Both the position numbers and the translations under genes were made by a program. A stretch of 64,000 bases of DNA from Adiantum capillus-veneris (Eukaryota; Streptophyta; Polypodiopsida; Polypodiales; Pteridaceae): positions 46,669,098 to 46,733,097 of the forward strand of contig CM043962.1 of NCBI GenBank assembly GCA_014529385.2, written 5' to 3'. Shown in pieces: positions 22,282-33,258 of the stretch. A model generated the notes under the pieces. The model was not told the origin of the DNA and made no database searches. It worked only from the letters and a program-made list of their open reading frames with translations. Position 1 is the stretch's first letter, and every line of letters begins with the position of its first letter.

Positions 22282-23700
22282 TTGAAAACACTTCTCGCTG
22301 CATTAGCCCAACTCAATCCATCAACTAGACAACTTAGCCAAACTAAAGCCTCATTCACTAGAGATTTGATCCGAAGCGACTCTATAATCACATCTCGTTT
22401 TTACCTCAATCGATTCAATGCCATCAAAAAATTGCTCACAAAAGACACATTTAGAATTGGTGATATAAAAGATTTCTTTTTTGTCACCGAGTTCCAAAGC
22501 CATGGAAGCCAACATGAACATGGCTTGCTATGGGTAAAAAATGCCCCCACTTATGGAATAGACTCGGAAGAAAAAATCGTGTACTTTGTGGACAAGCACA
22601 TAAGCACAAACTCATCATTTCTTCCATTGGATTTGCAAGGAGTCCAAGTGCACACTCACCAAAAAGCATGCTTCAAAAAGCATAGAGACTGTCGCTTTGA
22701 CTTCCCTTGCTACCTAATGCCTTCCACTGTATTTTAGAGCCGACCCCAAGGAAAAAAGGCCTCGAGGGCGTAGCTCAAAAGCAATTGCTCAAGAAAATGT
22801 CGGAGAACCTCTTAGCAATAGATTGCAAAACAAATATCTTCTTTGACGACTGGTTGCATTTCTTCAAATATCTTCTTTACGACCTACGAACAATATGTCG
22901 AAGCTATTTCTTCAAAAATATCATGTCCAACTATTCTTTTAAAAAGAGAACTAAAAGACATTTGCACAAATACCTTCAACCCTCTCCTAACGACATTATG
23001 GAATGCAAATACTGGCATACAATTCATCCTTAATGCAGATGGTGCAACAACCTATTGTACCTCTTATATAGTTGACAATACACTCATTACTGTAATAAAA
23101 AGAGACATTCAATTTTCTATTGAAAACAACCTTGACACCTTGGAAAGACTACAAAAAATAGGAAACACCATCTTGAACACACAACAAATAAGCTCTCAAT
23201 AAGTAGTTTACCTAACTCTCTCCTTCCCACTTCATAGCACAACAAGGGATTTCACTTTCATCAACACAAACTCCCCTAACAATAGGACATTGTTGCTCAA
23301 ACGAAAGCAGGCGCTGCAAGCAATGTACCCAAACAGCTCAAACATCTTCTTTGATAACAACATTGACAAGTACCGAAACTGTCCCTCCCTACTAAAACCT
23401 TTATGTTTAGCTGAGTTGGTCGTCTCCTACTTGAAGAAAGCAAACACTTCTAAAAAACTAAGAAAATAAAAATCATACGCTATGTGCGATACAATGTTTT
23501 CAAATCCCTGGAAGATTATTACAAAGGACAATGCCTTCTATTCTTACCATGGATCCATGACAAACAAGAACATCCTAAACAAGGTTTCACGTAAACATGT
23601 TTACCAAGAGAATAAAACAACGATCATTGCTAACAAACTTAAGTACAACAAGGAAACCAGACTCCAAGATAACATTCAACATAACTACCATTTGTCATCT
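22282..23700 (+). pseudogene. Helitron/Helentron Rep (rolling-circle endonuclease) relic
   Basis: Translated segments follow the Helitron_like_N/Rep order: PSTRQLSQTKASFTRDLIR; the HUH endonuclease motif in FQSHGSQHEHGLLW (near 22490-22530); a CRFDFPCYLMPSTVF segment after paired His/Cys; LKRELKDICTNTFNPLL; ANTGIQFILNADGATTYCTSY with the putative catalytic Tyr pair (near 23010-23070); and ISSQ-stop-VVYLTLSFPL with FTFINTN (near 23190-23270), a conserved Rep-helicase linker. Rep nicks and joins DNA during rolling-circle transposition. One frameshift near 22740 and stops at 23200 and 23467 break it. The helicase is absent; the sequence ends where an LTR starts at 23705. Confidence 0.82.
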
Positions 23701-23704
23701 TCAT

Positions 23705-24503
23705 TGTCATAAAATCTAATATCTAACTAGCTCAAATGATTTTCTCATATTAAAATGATCATTTATTGTGGGAGAATAAACGAGAACAAGAGTTAGAATA
23801 TAGACATGTGCTTATGGATCTATCTCAGCATGGGACCAAAGTCAATGGGTCCAAATGAGAGATGGTATGCCAAAGAGCAATGCTAGCTAATGGAGCATTT
23901 TTATGAGAATACTTTGAGAACATAGAGGGAGAACTTGATTAGATGTAGCAACATAATCATTATACTTAATTAACTTGGCATGAACAATGCTTTGTAAGAG
24001 AGAGAATTGGAGAACTTGACAATAGTTGAGGACCGGATTTATGTTTAGTTGGTCCCCTCTCCAAAAGGCTTTTGTATTATAGCTTCTCCCATAAAGAGAG
24101 ACTTGGTACAATACAAGCTTTGTGTTCCTTGAGACCTTGATGGTTAGAGAGCTTCATGCACCACAATTATGCCCGTAACTTAATCTAATGAAAGCTTTAA
24201 CTTGTCCTTGGCCTCAATCCCAAGAACTTCGAAGGTGGAGGGAGCTAGCATGGAATGAGGGTAGGGAAGAGGAAGAAGAAGTATTCTTACGAGAAATAAG
24301 TAGTGTCCTCTCATACCATTACTCATATAGCTTAACATAGCATAGTAGCATAGTAATGGAGATGAATAAGATGGCTAGCATAGCATTGAAGCATGGCTCT
24401 TGGTTGGATTTGCATTCCATAGCCAAGAGTTGTTGGTGTAGGCTCTCAACTTCTCAAGCTTGGAGAAGGAGATGGTGTTCTTGCACAACACACTATGAGA
24501 ATG

Positions 24504-24539
<36 letters not shown>

Positions 24540-25295
24540 AGAGAGGTCATATGGTCAAGCACATCCCCTCCTTGCTTGGGTCGATCCCCTCTTCTAGGTC
24601 AAGCCTGAAAGTGATTGGACCTCTTGAAGCCTGGGCAATCACATGCTTTTTTTCATTTCAAGCAACAAGGGTAGCATTACGACAAGTGTCCTTCTTACCC
24701 CTTTGAGAGAGAGGCTTGAATAATGCTTAAACAATTAATTAAATAAACTAAATTCTCATTTGACCCCTTTAGAGGTCAACCAATAGCCTTTAGGCACTAG
24801 ATGAGGGCAGCATGTGTAGGTGCTTAACATGTGTCCTTGTTGCCTCCTAGGTCTTGGGCTTGCCTTGAGTGAGTGTGTGTATGTTCTCTCTCATGCCCCT
24901 AGCTTTAGGCTCACCCCCCTTCTTGTAGGGATCATGTTGACTTTGGAGGACCTTATCCCCTTGAGCATCTTAGTCATGAAGCCCCTCAAGCACCTTAGTC
25001 ATAAAACATGACAAGCACCTCAAGCACCTTATCCATCAAGCACGAAAAGCACCTCAAGTACCTTAGTCATCAAGCACAAGAAGTACCTCAAGTACCTTAG
25101 TCAGGAAGCACGACAAGAACCTCAAGCTTGGGCTAGGTTCCCACCTCAAGCTCAGCCCTAGCTTGCCTAAGGTCCTAGGTCTAAGGACTTTTAACACTAA
25201 CCTTTGAAGGTCTTTAATGAAGCTAACCCTAAGGTCTTTCAAGCTCACTACAATTTTCTTAATTCCATTATTCTCTTAAGTCCATTTCCGTTACA
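23705..25295 (+). repeat. 5' LTR of a Gypsy-C family element with an inverted core
   Basis: The outer ends read in plus orientation: TGTCATAAAATCTAATATC at the start and CCGTTACA at the end, next to a PBS. But 23897 to about 25235 runs the other way round: GTTGAGGACCGG, CTTGGTTGGATTTGCATT, the GT tract and the AAGCACCTCAAG repeats all appear in the same order and strand as in the minus-strand LTR at 34432-36133. So about 1.34 kb of the LTR core is inverted relative to its ends. Confidence 0.75.
24507..24535 (+). repeat. (GT)n microsatellite in LTR
   Basis: About fourteen GT units, at the position where sister LTRs carry GT tracts of other lengths. Confidence 0.9.
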
Positions 25296-25308
25296 TTGGT
25301 ATCAGAGC
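25296..25308 (+). other. Met-tRNA PBS of the Gypsy-C family copy
   Basis: TTGGTATCAGAGC directly abuts the LTR end ...TTACA, confirming that the element reads rightward. Confidence 0.85.
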
Positions 25309-25702
25309 TATTGGTTTCTCTTTTCTTGCTTAGGAAGAGAGGTCCTTAAGTTGTCCATGAAAGGTTCGACATGTTCATTGCAAGAGGGTAAGTGGGACAG
25401 GGATCCATTATCTTGGTTGAAAAGGGCTTGATTCAAGGTACACTGCTGGGAACTATAAACTTAATAATGGAGTCTCTCAGGGCTTGCCTTTGGCTTAACC
25501 ATTATTGAGCTACTAGCAAGCTCAGCAGGAATCATGATCAACCGAGCAATGTTAGACCCTCTCCACTATTCTTTGCAATCAACAGTCTCTAAACCACGGG
25601 TGTGGCTGCTTGAGAGCTGATTTTCAAAGGTAAAGAAGAGTAGCAATTAAAGTTTTTGAGGGTACCAAAGCACAAAGTAGCATATACATATGTTTAATTA
25701 GC

Positions 25703-25972
25703 ATGGCTTACAATAATCAAGAGAGTAGAATGAATATTGACAACTTTGTTTTTTCACATGAACGTGCTATTGATAATGCCCCAATGTTTGTGAACTATCT
25801 TGTTACTAGGTTGCAATAAGTTATAGGCAACCTTCACTTGCAAGCCGAAGTTACCCAAAAACTTTGTGGTTATAGGATTTCCCTACCTCTCTGTGACAAG
25901 AGAGAGATCTTAGGAAGCCTCTTGCTAAAACTTCCAAAAGAAGACTCTCTCCAATAAGAGAAGAGGAGGAAT
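25703..25972 (+). pseudogene. gag: Gag N-terminus of the Gypsy-C family copy, cut by Copia-B
   Basis: The start at ATG 25703 gives NNQESRMNID, then NAPMFVNYLVTRLQ, the same order of motifs as the gag of the minus-strand Gypsy-C (34017 leftward). It has stops at about 25817 and 25954 and is cut at 25972, where Copia-B LTR sequence starts. The 25309-25702 stretch before it is the leader, with no gene. Confidence 0.8.
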
Positions 25973-26546
25973 CTCGGGGGCGGAGGCCCCGAGACTTTTT
26001 TTTTCGCCGGAATATTATGGCCGGACGGCGGCCGGAAAGTGGTCGGAAAACAACCGGTCGGTTGGCCGGTGGCCGATGGCCGGTGGCCGGTGGCCGAATT
26101 CAAAAGCGGACTTGTCTTCTCAAGGGCGGCCACACATGGGCGGATTGGAGGGTCCGATTTGGACTTATTCGCACAAGGGCGGCTACACATGGCTGTCTCT
26201 CATAAGAGAGGGCAGCCCTTTTGGCCTATAAAAGGAGGCCATTTCTACACACATTATATAGTGTGTGAAGTTGATGCAACAAGGTGAGTGTGAGGTGGTG
26301 AGAGTGAAGCAAGGCGGGAGCTCCATTAAGGGTATAATCCCTTTGTAAACTACTTCTTATTTTGAAGTACTAAAGCCATTGAGTGGCTGCTTTCCCGTGG
26401 ACGTAGCCCACATTGGGTGAACCACGTATATCGTGTGTACTCTCTCTCTCTCTCTCTCTACTCTATAATCTCGTGTATATAAATCTGTCTCTCTCCATTA
26501 AGTAATCTACTCAATTATCTATTTAGCTACGTCTTATTTCCTAACA
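25973..26546 (+). repeat. Copia-B 5' LTR, 5'-truncated
   Basis: It aligns to 30721-31349. It begins mid-LTR at CTCGGGGGCGGAGG and ends CCTAACA. A TATAAAA at 26227-26233 is a good TATA box, so the promoter is probably retained although the first 159 bp of U3 are gone. A CT microsatellite lies near 26441-26460. Confidence 0.9.
26227..26233 (+). promoter_or_regulatory. Copia-B LTR TATA box
   Basis: GGCCTATAAAAGGAGGCC surrounds it; the same box is in the 3' LTR at 31032-31038. Transcription would start about 30 bp downstream, near the TATATAGTGTGTG segment (inference). Confidence 0.6.
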
Positions 26547-26548
26547 AC

Positions 26549-26560
26549 TGGTATCAGAGC
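26549..26560 (+). other. Copia-B PBS, initiator-Met tRNA
   Basis: TGGTATCAGAGC lies two bases after the LTR end. Confidence 0.92.
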
Positions 26561-26619
26561 AAGGTTTGCTCGTAGCTAAATTATCTCAAGGAAAGGATTC
26601 CTTGAATTGAGTGGGAGTT

Positions 26620-27201
26620 ATGGCGGAGGAAGGGAAGCTCAAGATTGAGAAGTTCAACGGCAAAAACTACCAACATTGGAAGATGCAGATTGAAGACTAT
26701 CTCTACCAGAAGGACCTCTATTTGCCACTAGGCGGTCTTGCGAAGAAGCCCGCAACAATGGCAGATGAAGCATGGATTGTCCTTGATCGAAAGGCACTGG
26801 GAACAATCTGGTTAAGCTTGGCGTCAACGGTGGCCTTCAATGTTTCGGAGATGAAGACCACAGAGGACTTGATGAAGTCACTTGACGACTTCTACGAGAA
26901 ACCATCGGCATCCAATAAGGTATTTCTTATGAAGCGCTTGTTCAATCTAAAGATGGCAGAGAATGGTTCAGTTGCAAAACACCTAAATGACTTTAACACA
27001 AACATAAGTCAACTTCGATCAGTGAAAATCAATTTCGATGACGAAGTGCGAGCTCTCCTTATACTATCATCTCTACCGGATAGCTGGGACAGCCTTGTGA
27101 TGGCTGTAAGTAATTCTATCTCTGGCACAAATACTCTTAAGTTTGATGATGTTGTGGGTGTTCTCCTAAGCGAGGAAATGCGAAGGAGAAGCACAGGATA
27201 A
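26620..27201 (+). pseudogene. gag: Copia-B gag
   Basis: Capsid-like gag of TNT1 type. The ATG at 26620 is chosen over an in-frame GTG at 26611. Motifs include KIEKFNGKNYQHWKMQIEDY, ADEAWIVLDRKALGTIWLSL, FYEKPSASNKVFLMKRLFNLK and LPDSWDSLVMAVSNS. It ends at a TAA (27199-27201) that is in frame with the zinc knuckle and protease downstream, so it is a nonsense mutation or a programmed stop; the former is more likely. Copia-A gag is its closest relative in the window. Confidence 0.9.
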
Positions 27202-28392
27202 TCATCAAGTGCTGCACTATCAGTGGAAACAAGAGGAAGGCCTAAGGAGAGGTTCAAAAACCAAAAGGGTCGTGATTGCTCAAGACGGAGCAAATCACAA
27301 AAAAATTCAGTTCTTGAATGTTGGAACTGCGGCAAGAAGGGCCACGTCAAGAAGGATTGCTGGTCCAAGAAGAAGAAGGAGACAGAGTCTCAAGACAACA
27401 AGCCAACATCGGAGGCCAATGTGGCAGGTAAAGTAGAGCAAGATGCTCTAATTCTCTCATTAGACAATGTGTCTAATTCCTGGATAGTAGATTCCGGGGC
27501 TTCATTCCATGCGACACCACACAAGCAACATTTCCAAGACTACACCAAAGGTAATTTTGGGTATGTATACTTGGGAGATGATGAAGCTTGTGAGATTGTC
27601 GGCAAAGGTACAGTTTCTGTCAAAACTGCTAACGGAAATGAATGGAAGCTTAAAGATGTTAGGCATGTTCCTTCTCTTCGCAAAAATTTGATCTCTACAA
27701 GACAATTGGACGATGAAGGTCACAACATTGCATTCGGAAACAAACGGTGGAAGATCTCAAAGGGATCTTTGGTGGTTGCCAAGGGTGAAAAAGTCGGTAC
27801 ACTTTACTTGTGTACTGTTAGCACGCAACCTTCAGCTTGTGCAGCAACTACAGAAGTTGACAGTGCGGTGTGGCACTACCGACTTGGGCATATGAGTGCC
27901 AAAGGAATGCAAATCCTTCAAACAAAGAAGCTTCTACCAGGTTTGAAAGAAGTGGACTTAGAGTTCTGTGAAGATTGTGTTTATGGTAAACAAAAGAGGG
28001 TAAAATTTCAAAAATCAGGAAATGAAAGAAAAAATAAAAAACTTGAGTTGGTTCATTCTGATGTTTGGGGTCCTGCAAGTACACCATCACTTGGTGGCTC
28101 ATTGTACTATGTAACATTCATAGACGATGCGACTAGAAAAACATGGGTTTATGTCATGAAGAATAAATCCGATGTATTTTCCATATTTCAAAGGTGGAAA
28201 GCCTTTGAGGAGAATGAAACAGGTACCAAGGTTAAATGCCTCAGATCCGACAATGGAGGTGAATATTGCAGCCAAGCTTTTGAAAGCTTTTGTGCTAGCA
28301 ATGGAATTCGGAGGCAAAGGACAACCCCAAGGACACCTCAACAAAATGGGATTTCGGAAAGGATGAACAGGACAATCATGGAACGAGCATGA
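27202..28392 (+). pseudogene. pol: Copia-B zinc knuckle, protease and integrase
   Basis: CCHC knuckle CWNCGKKGHVKKDC at 27319-27360; protease WIVDSGASFH at 27481; pre-integrase HHCC (VWHYRLGHMSAKGM, then CEDCVYGKQ); integrase core with HSDVWGP near 28050, SDNGGEY near 28246 and PQQNGISERMNRT near 28335, the D,D,E residues. It is in the same frame as gag and RT. A TGA at 28390-28392 (CGA to TGA) interrupts it just after the integrase Glu. Confidence 0.9.
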
Positions 28393-28395
28393 AGC

Positions 28396-30501
28396 ATGCG
28401 GCTACATGCAGGCCTACCGCTTGAACTTTGGGCGGAAGCTGTAAGTACGTCTGTGTACTTAATCAATCGGTCACCCTCAACGGCATTGGATGCGGGAGTT
28501 CCAGAAGAGGCATGGATAGGTAAACCGGTGAATTATGCATTTCTCAAAGTGTTTGGGTGTGAGGCTTTCATGCACATAGATAGAAGCCTAAGATCAAAGC
28601 TAGATGCAAAGTCCAAAAAGTGTTTCTTCATTGGCTATGGAGAAGGAGACTTTGGGTATCGCCTATGGAATCCTGAAGATGGTAAAATCTTAAGGAGTAG
28701 GGATGTAATTTTTAACGAACAAAATATGTACAAAGATTACTTGGAAAGAAAACAAACAAAAGAAACAGGTGATGAGTACATGGAGCTTGAGGACGGTGAA
28801 GACTCAAGGACTGCAAACGGTGACAATGTGCAACAACGTCAACCAAATGAGGAGCCTCAATCTATTCCTCGAAGATATACAAGAGCAAGTAGACCTCCAG
28901 AAAGGTTTGTTCCTTCCTTCAACCATCTCTTGATCTCAGATTCTGGAGAGCCGGAATCATATGAAGAAGCTATGCAACATGAATCCAAAGAAGAATGGAC
29001 GAAGAGCATGCAAGTGGAGATGGACTCACTACATCGCAACCAAACATGGGAGTTGGTTGAGTTGCCTAAAGGTAAGCGGGCACTTCAAAACAAATGGGTG
29101 TACAAGCTAAAGGAAGAAGAAGGTGGGAAGAAAAGGTACAAGTCTAGGCTTGTGGTAAAAGGTTTTTCTCAAAAGAAAGGTATTGACTTCAATGAAATAT
29201 TTTCTCCTATTGTAAAAATGAACTCAATTAGGCTTGTCTTAAGCCGTGTGGCTGCTCATGATCTAAATCTCGAGCAAATGGATGTAAATACGGCATTCCC
29301 TCACGGTGACTTAGAGGAGGAAATCTACATGCTTCAACCAAAGGGGTATGAAGTAAAAGGTAAGGAGAAAATGGTTTGCAGATTAAAGAAGAGCTTGTAT
29401 GGTTTAAAGCAAGCATCAAGACAATGGTACTTGAAGTTTGATCGATGGATGTTGGATCATGGATTCACAAGATGCAACTCGGATCACTACGTCTACACGA
29501 AGAATTTGGGAGATGGGAAATTCATCATCCTAATGTTGTATGTTGATGACATGTTGATTGCAAGTGCTAACATGCAGGACATCAAAGACCTAAAAGAGGA
29601 GCTGTCCAAATCTTTTTCAATGAAAGATTTAGGTGCTGCAAAGAGGATACTTGGTATGAAAATATCAAGGGACAGGACGAAGAAGACAATAAAGCTATCT
29701 CAAGAAGATTACATCAAGAAGGTACTAGAAAGGTTTGCAATGCAAAATGCAAAACCAGTTTTTACACCTTTGGCTGGTCATTTTAAACTAACGAAGGATA
29801 TGTGTCCAAAGACACAAGAGGAGATAGCCTATATGTCTAAAGTTCCATATGCTGCAGCGGTAGGTTCTCTAATGTATGCTATGGTCTGGACAAGGCCAGA
29901 CATTGCACATGCAGTGGGAGTTGTGAGTAGGTTCATGGACAACCCAGGTAAAGAGCATTGGCAAGCTGTGAAGTGGATACTTAGGTATCTAAAAGGGACA
30001 ACAACAAATGCTTTGTATTTTGGAGGAACTGATATTTTTCTAGAAGGGTATGCTGATGCAGATATGGCAGGTGACAAAGATACTCGAAGGAGCACTACTG
30101 GCTATGTGTTCACGGTTGGAGGCACAGCAGTAAGCTGGGCTTCAAAGCTGCAGAAAGTGGTTTCACTTTCTACCACGGAAGCAGAGTATGTAGCAATGAC
30201 GGAGGCAAGCAAAGAAATTCTGTGGCTTCACAGATTCTTAGAAGAGCTTGGATTCAAACAAGACAATTGTGTCTTGTACAGTGATAGCCAAAGCGCTATC
30301 CATCTCGCAAAGAACTCAGCCTTTCATTCAAGGACAAAGCACATTGAGGTGAGATATCACTTCATACGCACTCTTTTGGAAGAGGGACAACTAAAGCTAG
30401 GAAAGGTGCATACAAGTGAAAATCCTGCAGACATGTTTACAAAGGTGGTCAACAAGGAGAAGTTGAGCTTTTGCTCATCTTCAATCGGCATTCAAGGATA
30501 A
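28396..30501 (+). pseudogene. pol: Copia-B integrase C-terminus, reverse transcriptase and RNase H
   Basis: The same frame continues: LINRSPSTALDAGVPEEAW (integrase), FIGYGEGDFGYRLWNPEDG, then RT with NQTWELVELPKGKRALQ, MDVNTAFPHGDLEEE, catalytic YVDDMLIA near 29538, and RNase H with YADADMAGDKDTRRST, TTEAEYVAM and DSQSAIHLAKN, ending NPADMFTKVV. The Leu usually found in AFLHGDL is Pro here, a substitution that may harm RT. The rest is intact over 702 codons. Confidence 0.93.
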
Positions 30502-30550
30502 GAAGCCAGAATGGAAAGCAATCACAGGTTTGGTTTGGAGATCAGTCTCC

Positions 30551-30561
30551 AAGTGGGAGAT
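30551..30561 (+). other. Copia-B polypurine tract
   Basis: AAGTGGGAGAT directly before the 3' LTR TGTTAAG; like that of Copia-A. Confidence 0.88.
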
Positions 30562-31349
30562 TGTTAAGTATGGAACCTGATTTATCCTTGTAATTTTCTG
30601 TGGTAAAAGCGCACATTTGTAAGGCCCCCATTATGAGGAGAAGCCATCGTGCGTGAAGGAAAATCACTCACCGGAAACCAAAAATTTTCACGAACAAGAA
30701 TCAGGGGCAGCTTTAAAGGCCTCGGGGGCGGAGGCCCCCGAGACTTTTTTTTTCGCCGGAATAGTATGGCCGGACGGCGGCCGGAAAGTGGTCGGAAAAC
30801 AACCGGTCGGTTGGCCGGTGGCCGGTAGTCAATGGCCGATGGCCGGTGGTCGGAAGTCAATGGCCGGTGGCCGGTGGTCGGAAGTCAATGGCCGGTGGCC
30901 GAATTCAAAAGCGGACTTGTCGTCTTAAGGGCGGCCACACATGGGCGGATTGGAGGGTCCGATTTGGACTTATTCGCACAAGGGCGGCTACACATGGCTG
31001 TCTCTCATAAGAGAGGGCAGCCCTTTTGGCCTATAAAAGGAGGCCATTTCTACACACATTATATAGTGTGTGAAGTTGATGCAACAAGGTGAGTGTGAGG
31101 TGGTGAGAGTGAAGCAAGGCGGGAGCTCCATTAAGGGTATAATCCCTTTGTAAACTACTTCTTATTTTGAAGTACTAAAGCCATTGAGTGGCTGCTTTCC
31201 CGTGGACGTAGCCCACATTGGGTTAACCACATATATCGTGTGTACTCTCTCTCTCTCTCTCTACTCTTTAATCTCGTGTATATAAATCTGTCTCTCTCCA
31301 TCAAGTAATCTACTCAATTATCTATTTAGCTACGTCTTATTTCCTAACA
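30562..31349 (+). repeat. Copia-B 3' LTR, 788 bp
   Basis: It starts TGTTAAGTATGG and ends CCTAACA. It contains a GC-rich hairpin (CTCGGGGGC, loop, GCCCCCGAG at 30720-30741) and a 28-bp minisatellite (starts at 30828, 30856 and 30884) rich in GGCCGGTGG, which the 5' LTR has in a shorter form. TATA box at 31032-31038. Confidence 0.93.
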
Positions 31350-31910
31350 AATACCATCGTGAGAGATAATATGACCTAGATATTGAATCTCTTGAAGAAA
31401 GAATTCACTTTTCTTTTGGTTGAGAAAAAGTTTGTTTTCCCTCAAGGCTTGAAAAATCACTTGGAGATGTTGCTTATGTTCCTCCAAAGATTTGGAGTAG
31501 ATGATGATATCATCAAAGAACACTCTAGTGAATTTACGATATGTTTTAAAAATTTTCCTCATGAGACGATTGAAAGTAGCTGGTGCATTAGTCAAGCCAA
31601 AAGGCATGACTAGATATTCATAAAGACCAAATGTTGTGCGAAACGCGGTTTTTAGGATATCTTCATCCACTATCCTTATTTGATGATAGCCACTCTTAAG
31701 GTCAATCCTACTGAAGTAGGTAGAGCCTTGGAGCTTATCAAATAGATCTTCTACCCGAGGCACGGGAAATCTGTTTTTGATAGTGATATGGTTTAGTGCT
31801 CGATAGTCCACACACATACGATATGTACCATCTTTCTTTTGCACTAAAAGGACTGGAGAACAAAAGGGAGAGGAAGTAGGCCTCACCATCCCTTTGTCTA
31901 CCAATTCCTG
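31350..31910 (-). pseudogene. pol: Gypsy-C reverse transcriptase, truncated
   Basis: On the minus strand: VQELVDKGMVRPTSSPFCSP, KKDGTYRMCVDYRALNHIT, FSRIDLKSGYHQIRI, then FGLTNAPATFNRLM and the catalytic box FFDDIIIYS near 31505. It is separated from the protease frame by a TAA at 31911-31913 (CAA to TAA fits), and cut after YLGHIISHDGI. The box has Phe where YVDD-like motifs usually have Tyr/Val, as in many Ty3 elements. Thumb, connection and RNase H are absent. Confidence 0.9.
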
Positions 31911-31913
31911 TAC

Positions 31914-33258
31914 TTACCTCATAATCTCCTCTTGTTGAGCTTGTGAGACTCGATAAGGAGGTTTGTTAGGCGGTGAGCTTCCTGGAAGGAGCTCAATACG
32001 ACGGTCATCATCCCCTCGTTTTGGAGGTAGGTCCATAGGGATATCATCGATGAACACATCTTGGAATCCTTTTAGAAAAGTAGACAAGTCTAACTCTTTT
32101 TGATTCCTATCATTTTCATTTGATGAAACATTATTAGGTTTTAGAGACTCTTTGACATAAATCATGTACGCAGAAACTGAGCTCTTCATTGGTTTATCAA
32201 AAGAAAGAGGATTTACAAGTGGAATAGTGTGACCACGCTCACTAGCATCTATATACATGTTCTTTCCCCTGTAGGTGAAGTAAATTCTCCTTTCAGGGAA
32301 CTTCATGTTGGCAGCCATGCGATCAAACCATGGTGCCCCTAGGATAACATCCTGATGTTGGAGAGGAGAGATGAAGAAGTCTTCTTTGTCGACATAGCTT
32401 TGGACATGAAGCCTCAACTTCCCAATCAAGGGAGTAACGGAGGCTTGTTGTCCCTTGAAAGCTGCATCAGCAGTTACTATATCTCCCATCTCAAAAGCTT
32501 GAATGCCCAACTTGGTGACCAACTCTATTGATATGAAGTTGAGAGTAGAGCCAGGGTCAAACAAGATGAAGGCATCATGCTCTCTTACCTTTCCCCAAGC
32601 ATAGGAGAGTGATGATCCTTTGCAATGAGCATCCTCTTTTGGAGCTTCGCTGGTGGAAGCCCTAGGAGTCTCATTGCGAGTATTCTTCTTGGGGCAAGAA
32701 CGATAGCCATGTCCTTGCTCCCCACACTTGAAACATTTATGGTCCTTGCGAAAAGCTTCAAGCTCTTCAGGAGAGAGTTTGTTTTTACCTTTGTAAACTC
32801 CCTTCTCCTTGGACCGATTGTTGTTGTTGGAAGTGCCTTGGGAATTATTTTGTGCATTGGATTTCCCCTTTGCATCATTTTTATCTTTGTTTTCCATGGG
32901 CTTGACATTACGTCTAGCCCCTTGATGGAAATTGATGCGTGAAGCAACCATGGTGTGATGGATTACTTCGGTAGTAGTACCAGGCCGTTGAGAGTTGATG
33001 TATTCGGCCATCTCTTCAGGTAATCCCGCACAGAATTGCTGTCTTTGCTCGGCAAAGTCTATCTTTTGAAAGACAGTAGCTTTGAGATGTAAATACCAAA
33101 ACTTGTCTACATACTTGTTGATAGACTCATGAGAGAGAAGCTTCAAGCCGCGCCATTCGGTAAGAACTTTATCTTTAGTATCGCTTGGAAGAAATTGCTT
33201 CATGATGGAAACTCGTAGAGTTTTCCATGTCTTTGGGGCTTCTCCATTGCCACGAAGG
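31914..33258 (-). pseudogene. gag-pol: Gypsy-C gag C-terminus, zinc knuckle and protease
   Basis: Minus strand: the gag domain tail (RQWWASLRGNGEAPKTWK, then VLTEWRGLKLLSHESINKYV), Asn-rich linker, knuckle CFKCGEQGHGYRSC near 32720, and protease LFDPGSTLNFIS near 32550 followed by DVILGAPWFDRM. The usual DSG of the protease is DPG, a change next to the catalytic Asp that could reduce activity. A one-base insertion in an A-run near 33285 shifts the frame from the N-terminal gag. Confidence 0.9.

Larger units (their letters stand above)
25973..31349 (+). mobile_element. Copia-B: near-intact Ty1/copia (Tork/TNT1-like) element with truncated 5' LTR
   Basis: The order is LTR, PBS, gag, PR, IN, RT, RH, PPT, LTR. 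The whole polyprotein (26620-30501) is one reading frame with only two nonsense codons (27199-27201 TAA, 28390-28392 TGA) and no frameshift. The 3' LTR is 788 bp; the 5' LTR lacks its first 159 bp and is fused to gag of a different element. The right flank is the RT of minus-strand Gypsy-C, its insertion target. The two LTRs are very alike apart from a minisatellite length change, so insertion is recent relative to its neighbours. Confidence 0.93.

Noticed and set aside
27199-27201. TAA between Copia-B gag and pol as programmed readthrough
   Set aside because: Copia-A lacks a matching stop and a second nonsense codon exists at 28390, so simple mutation is more likely.
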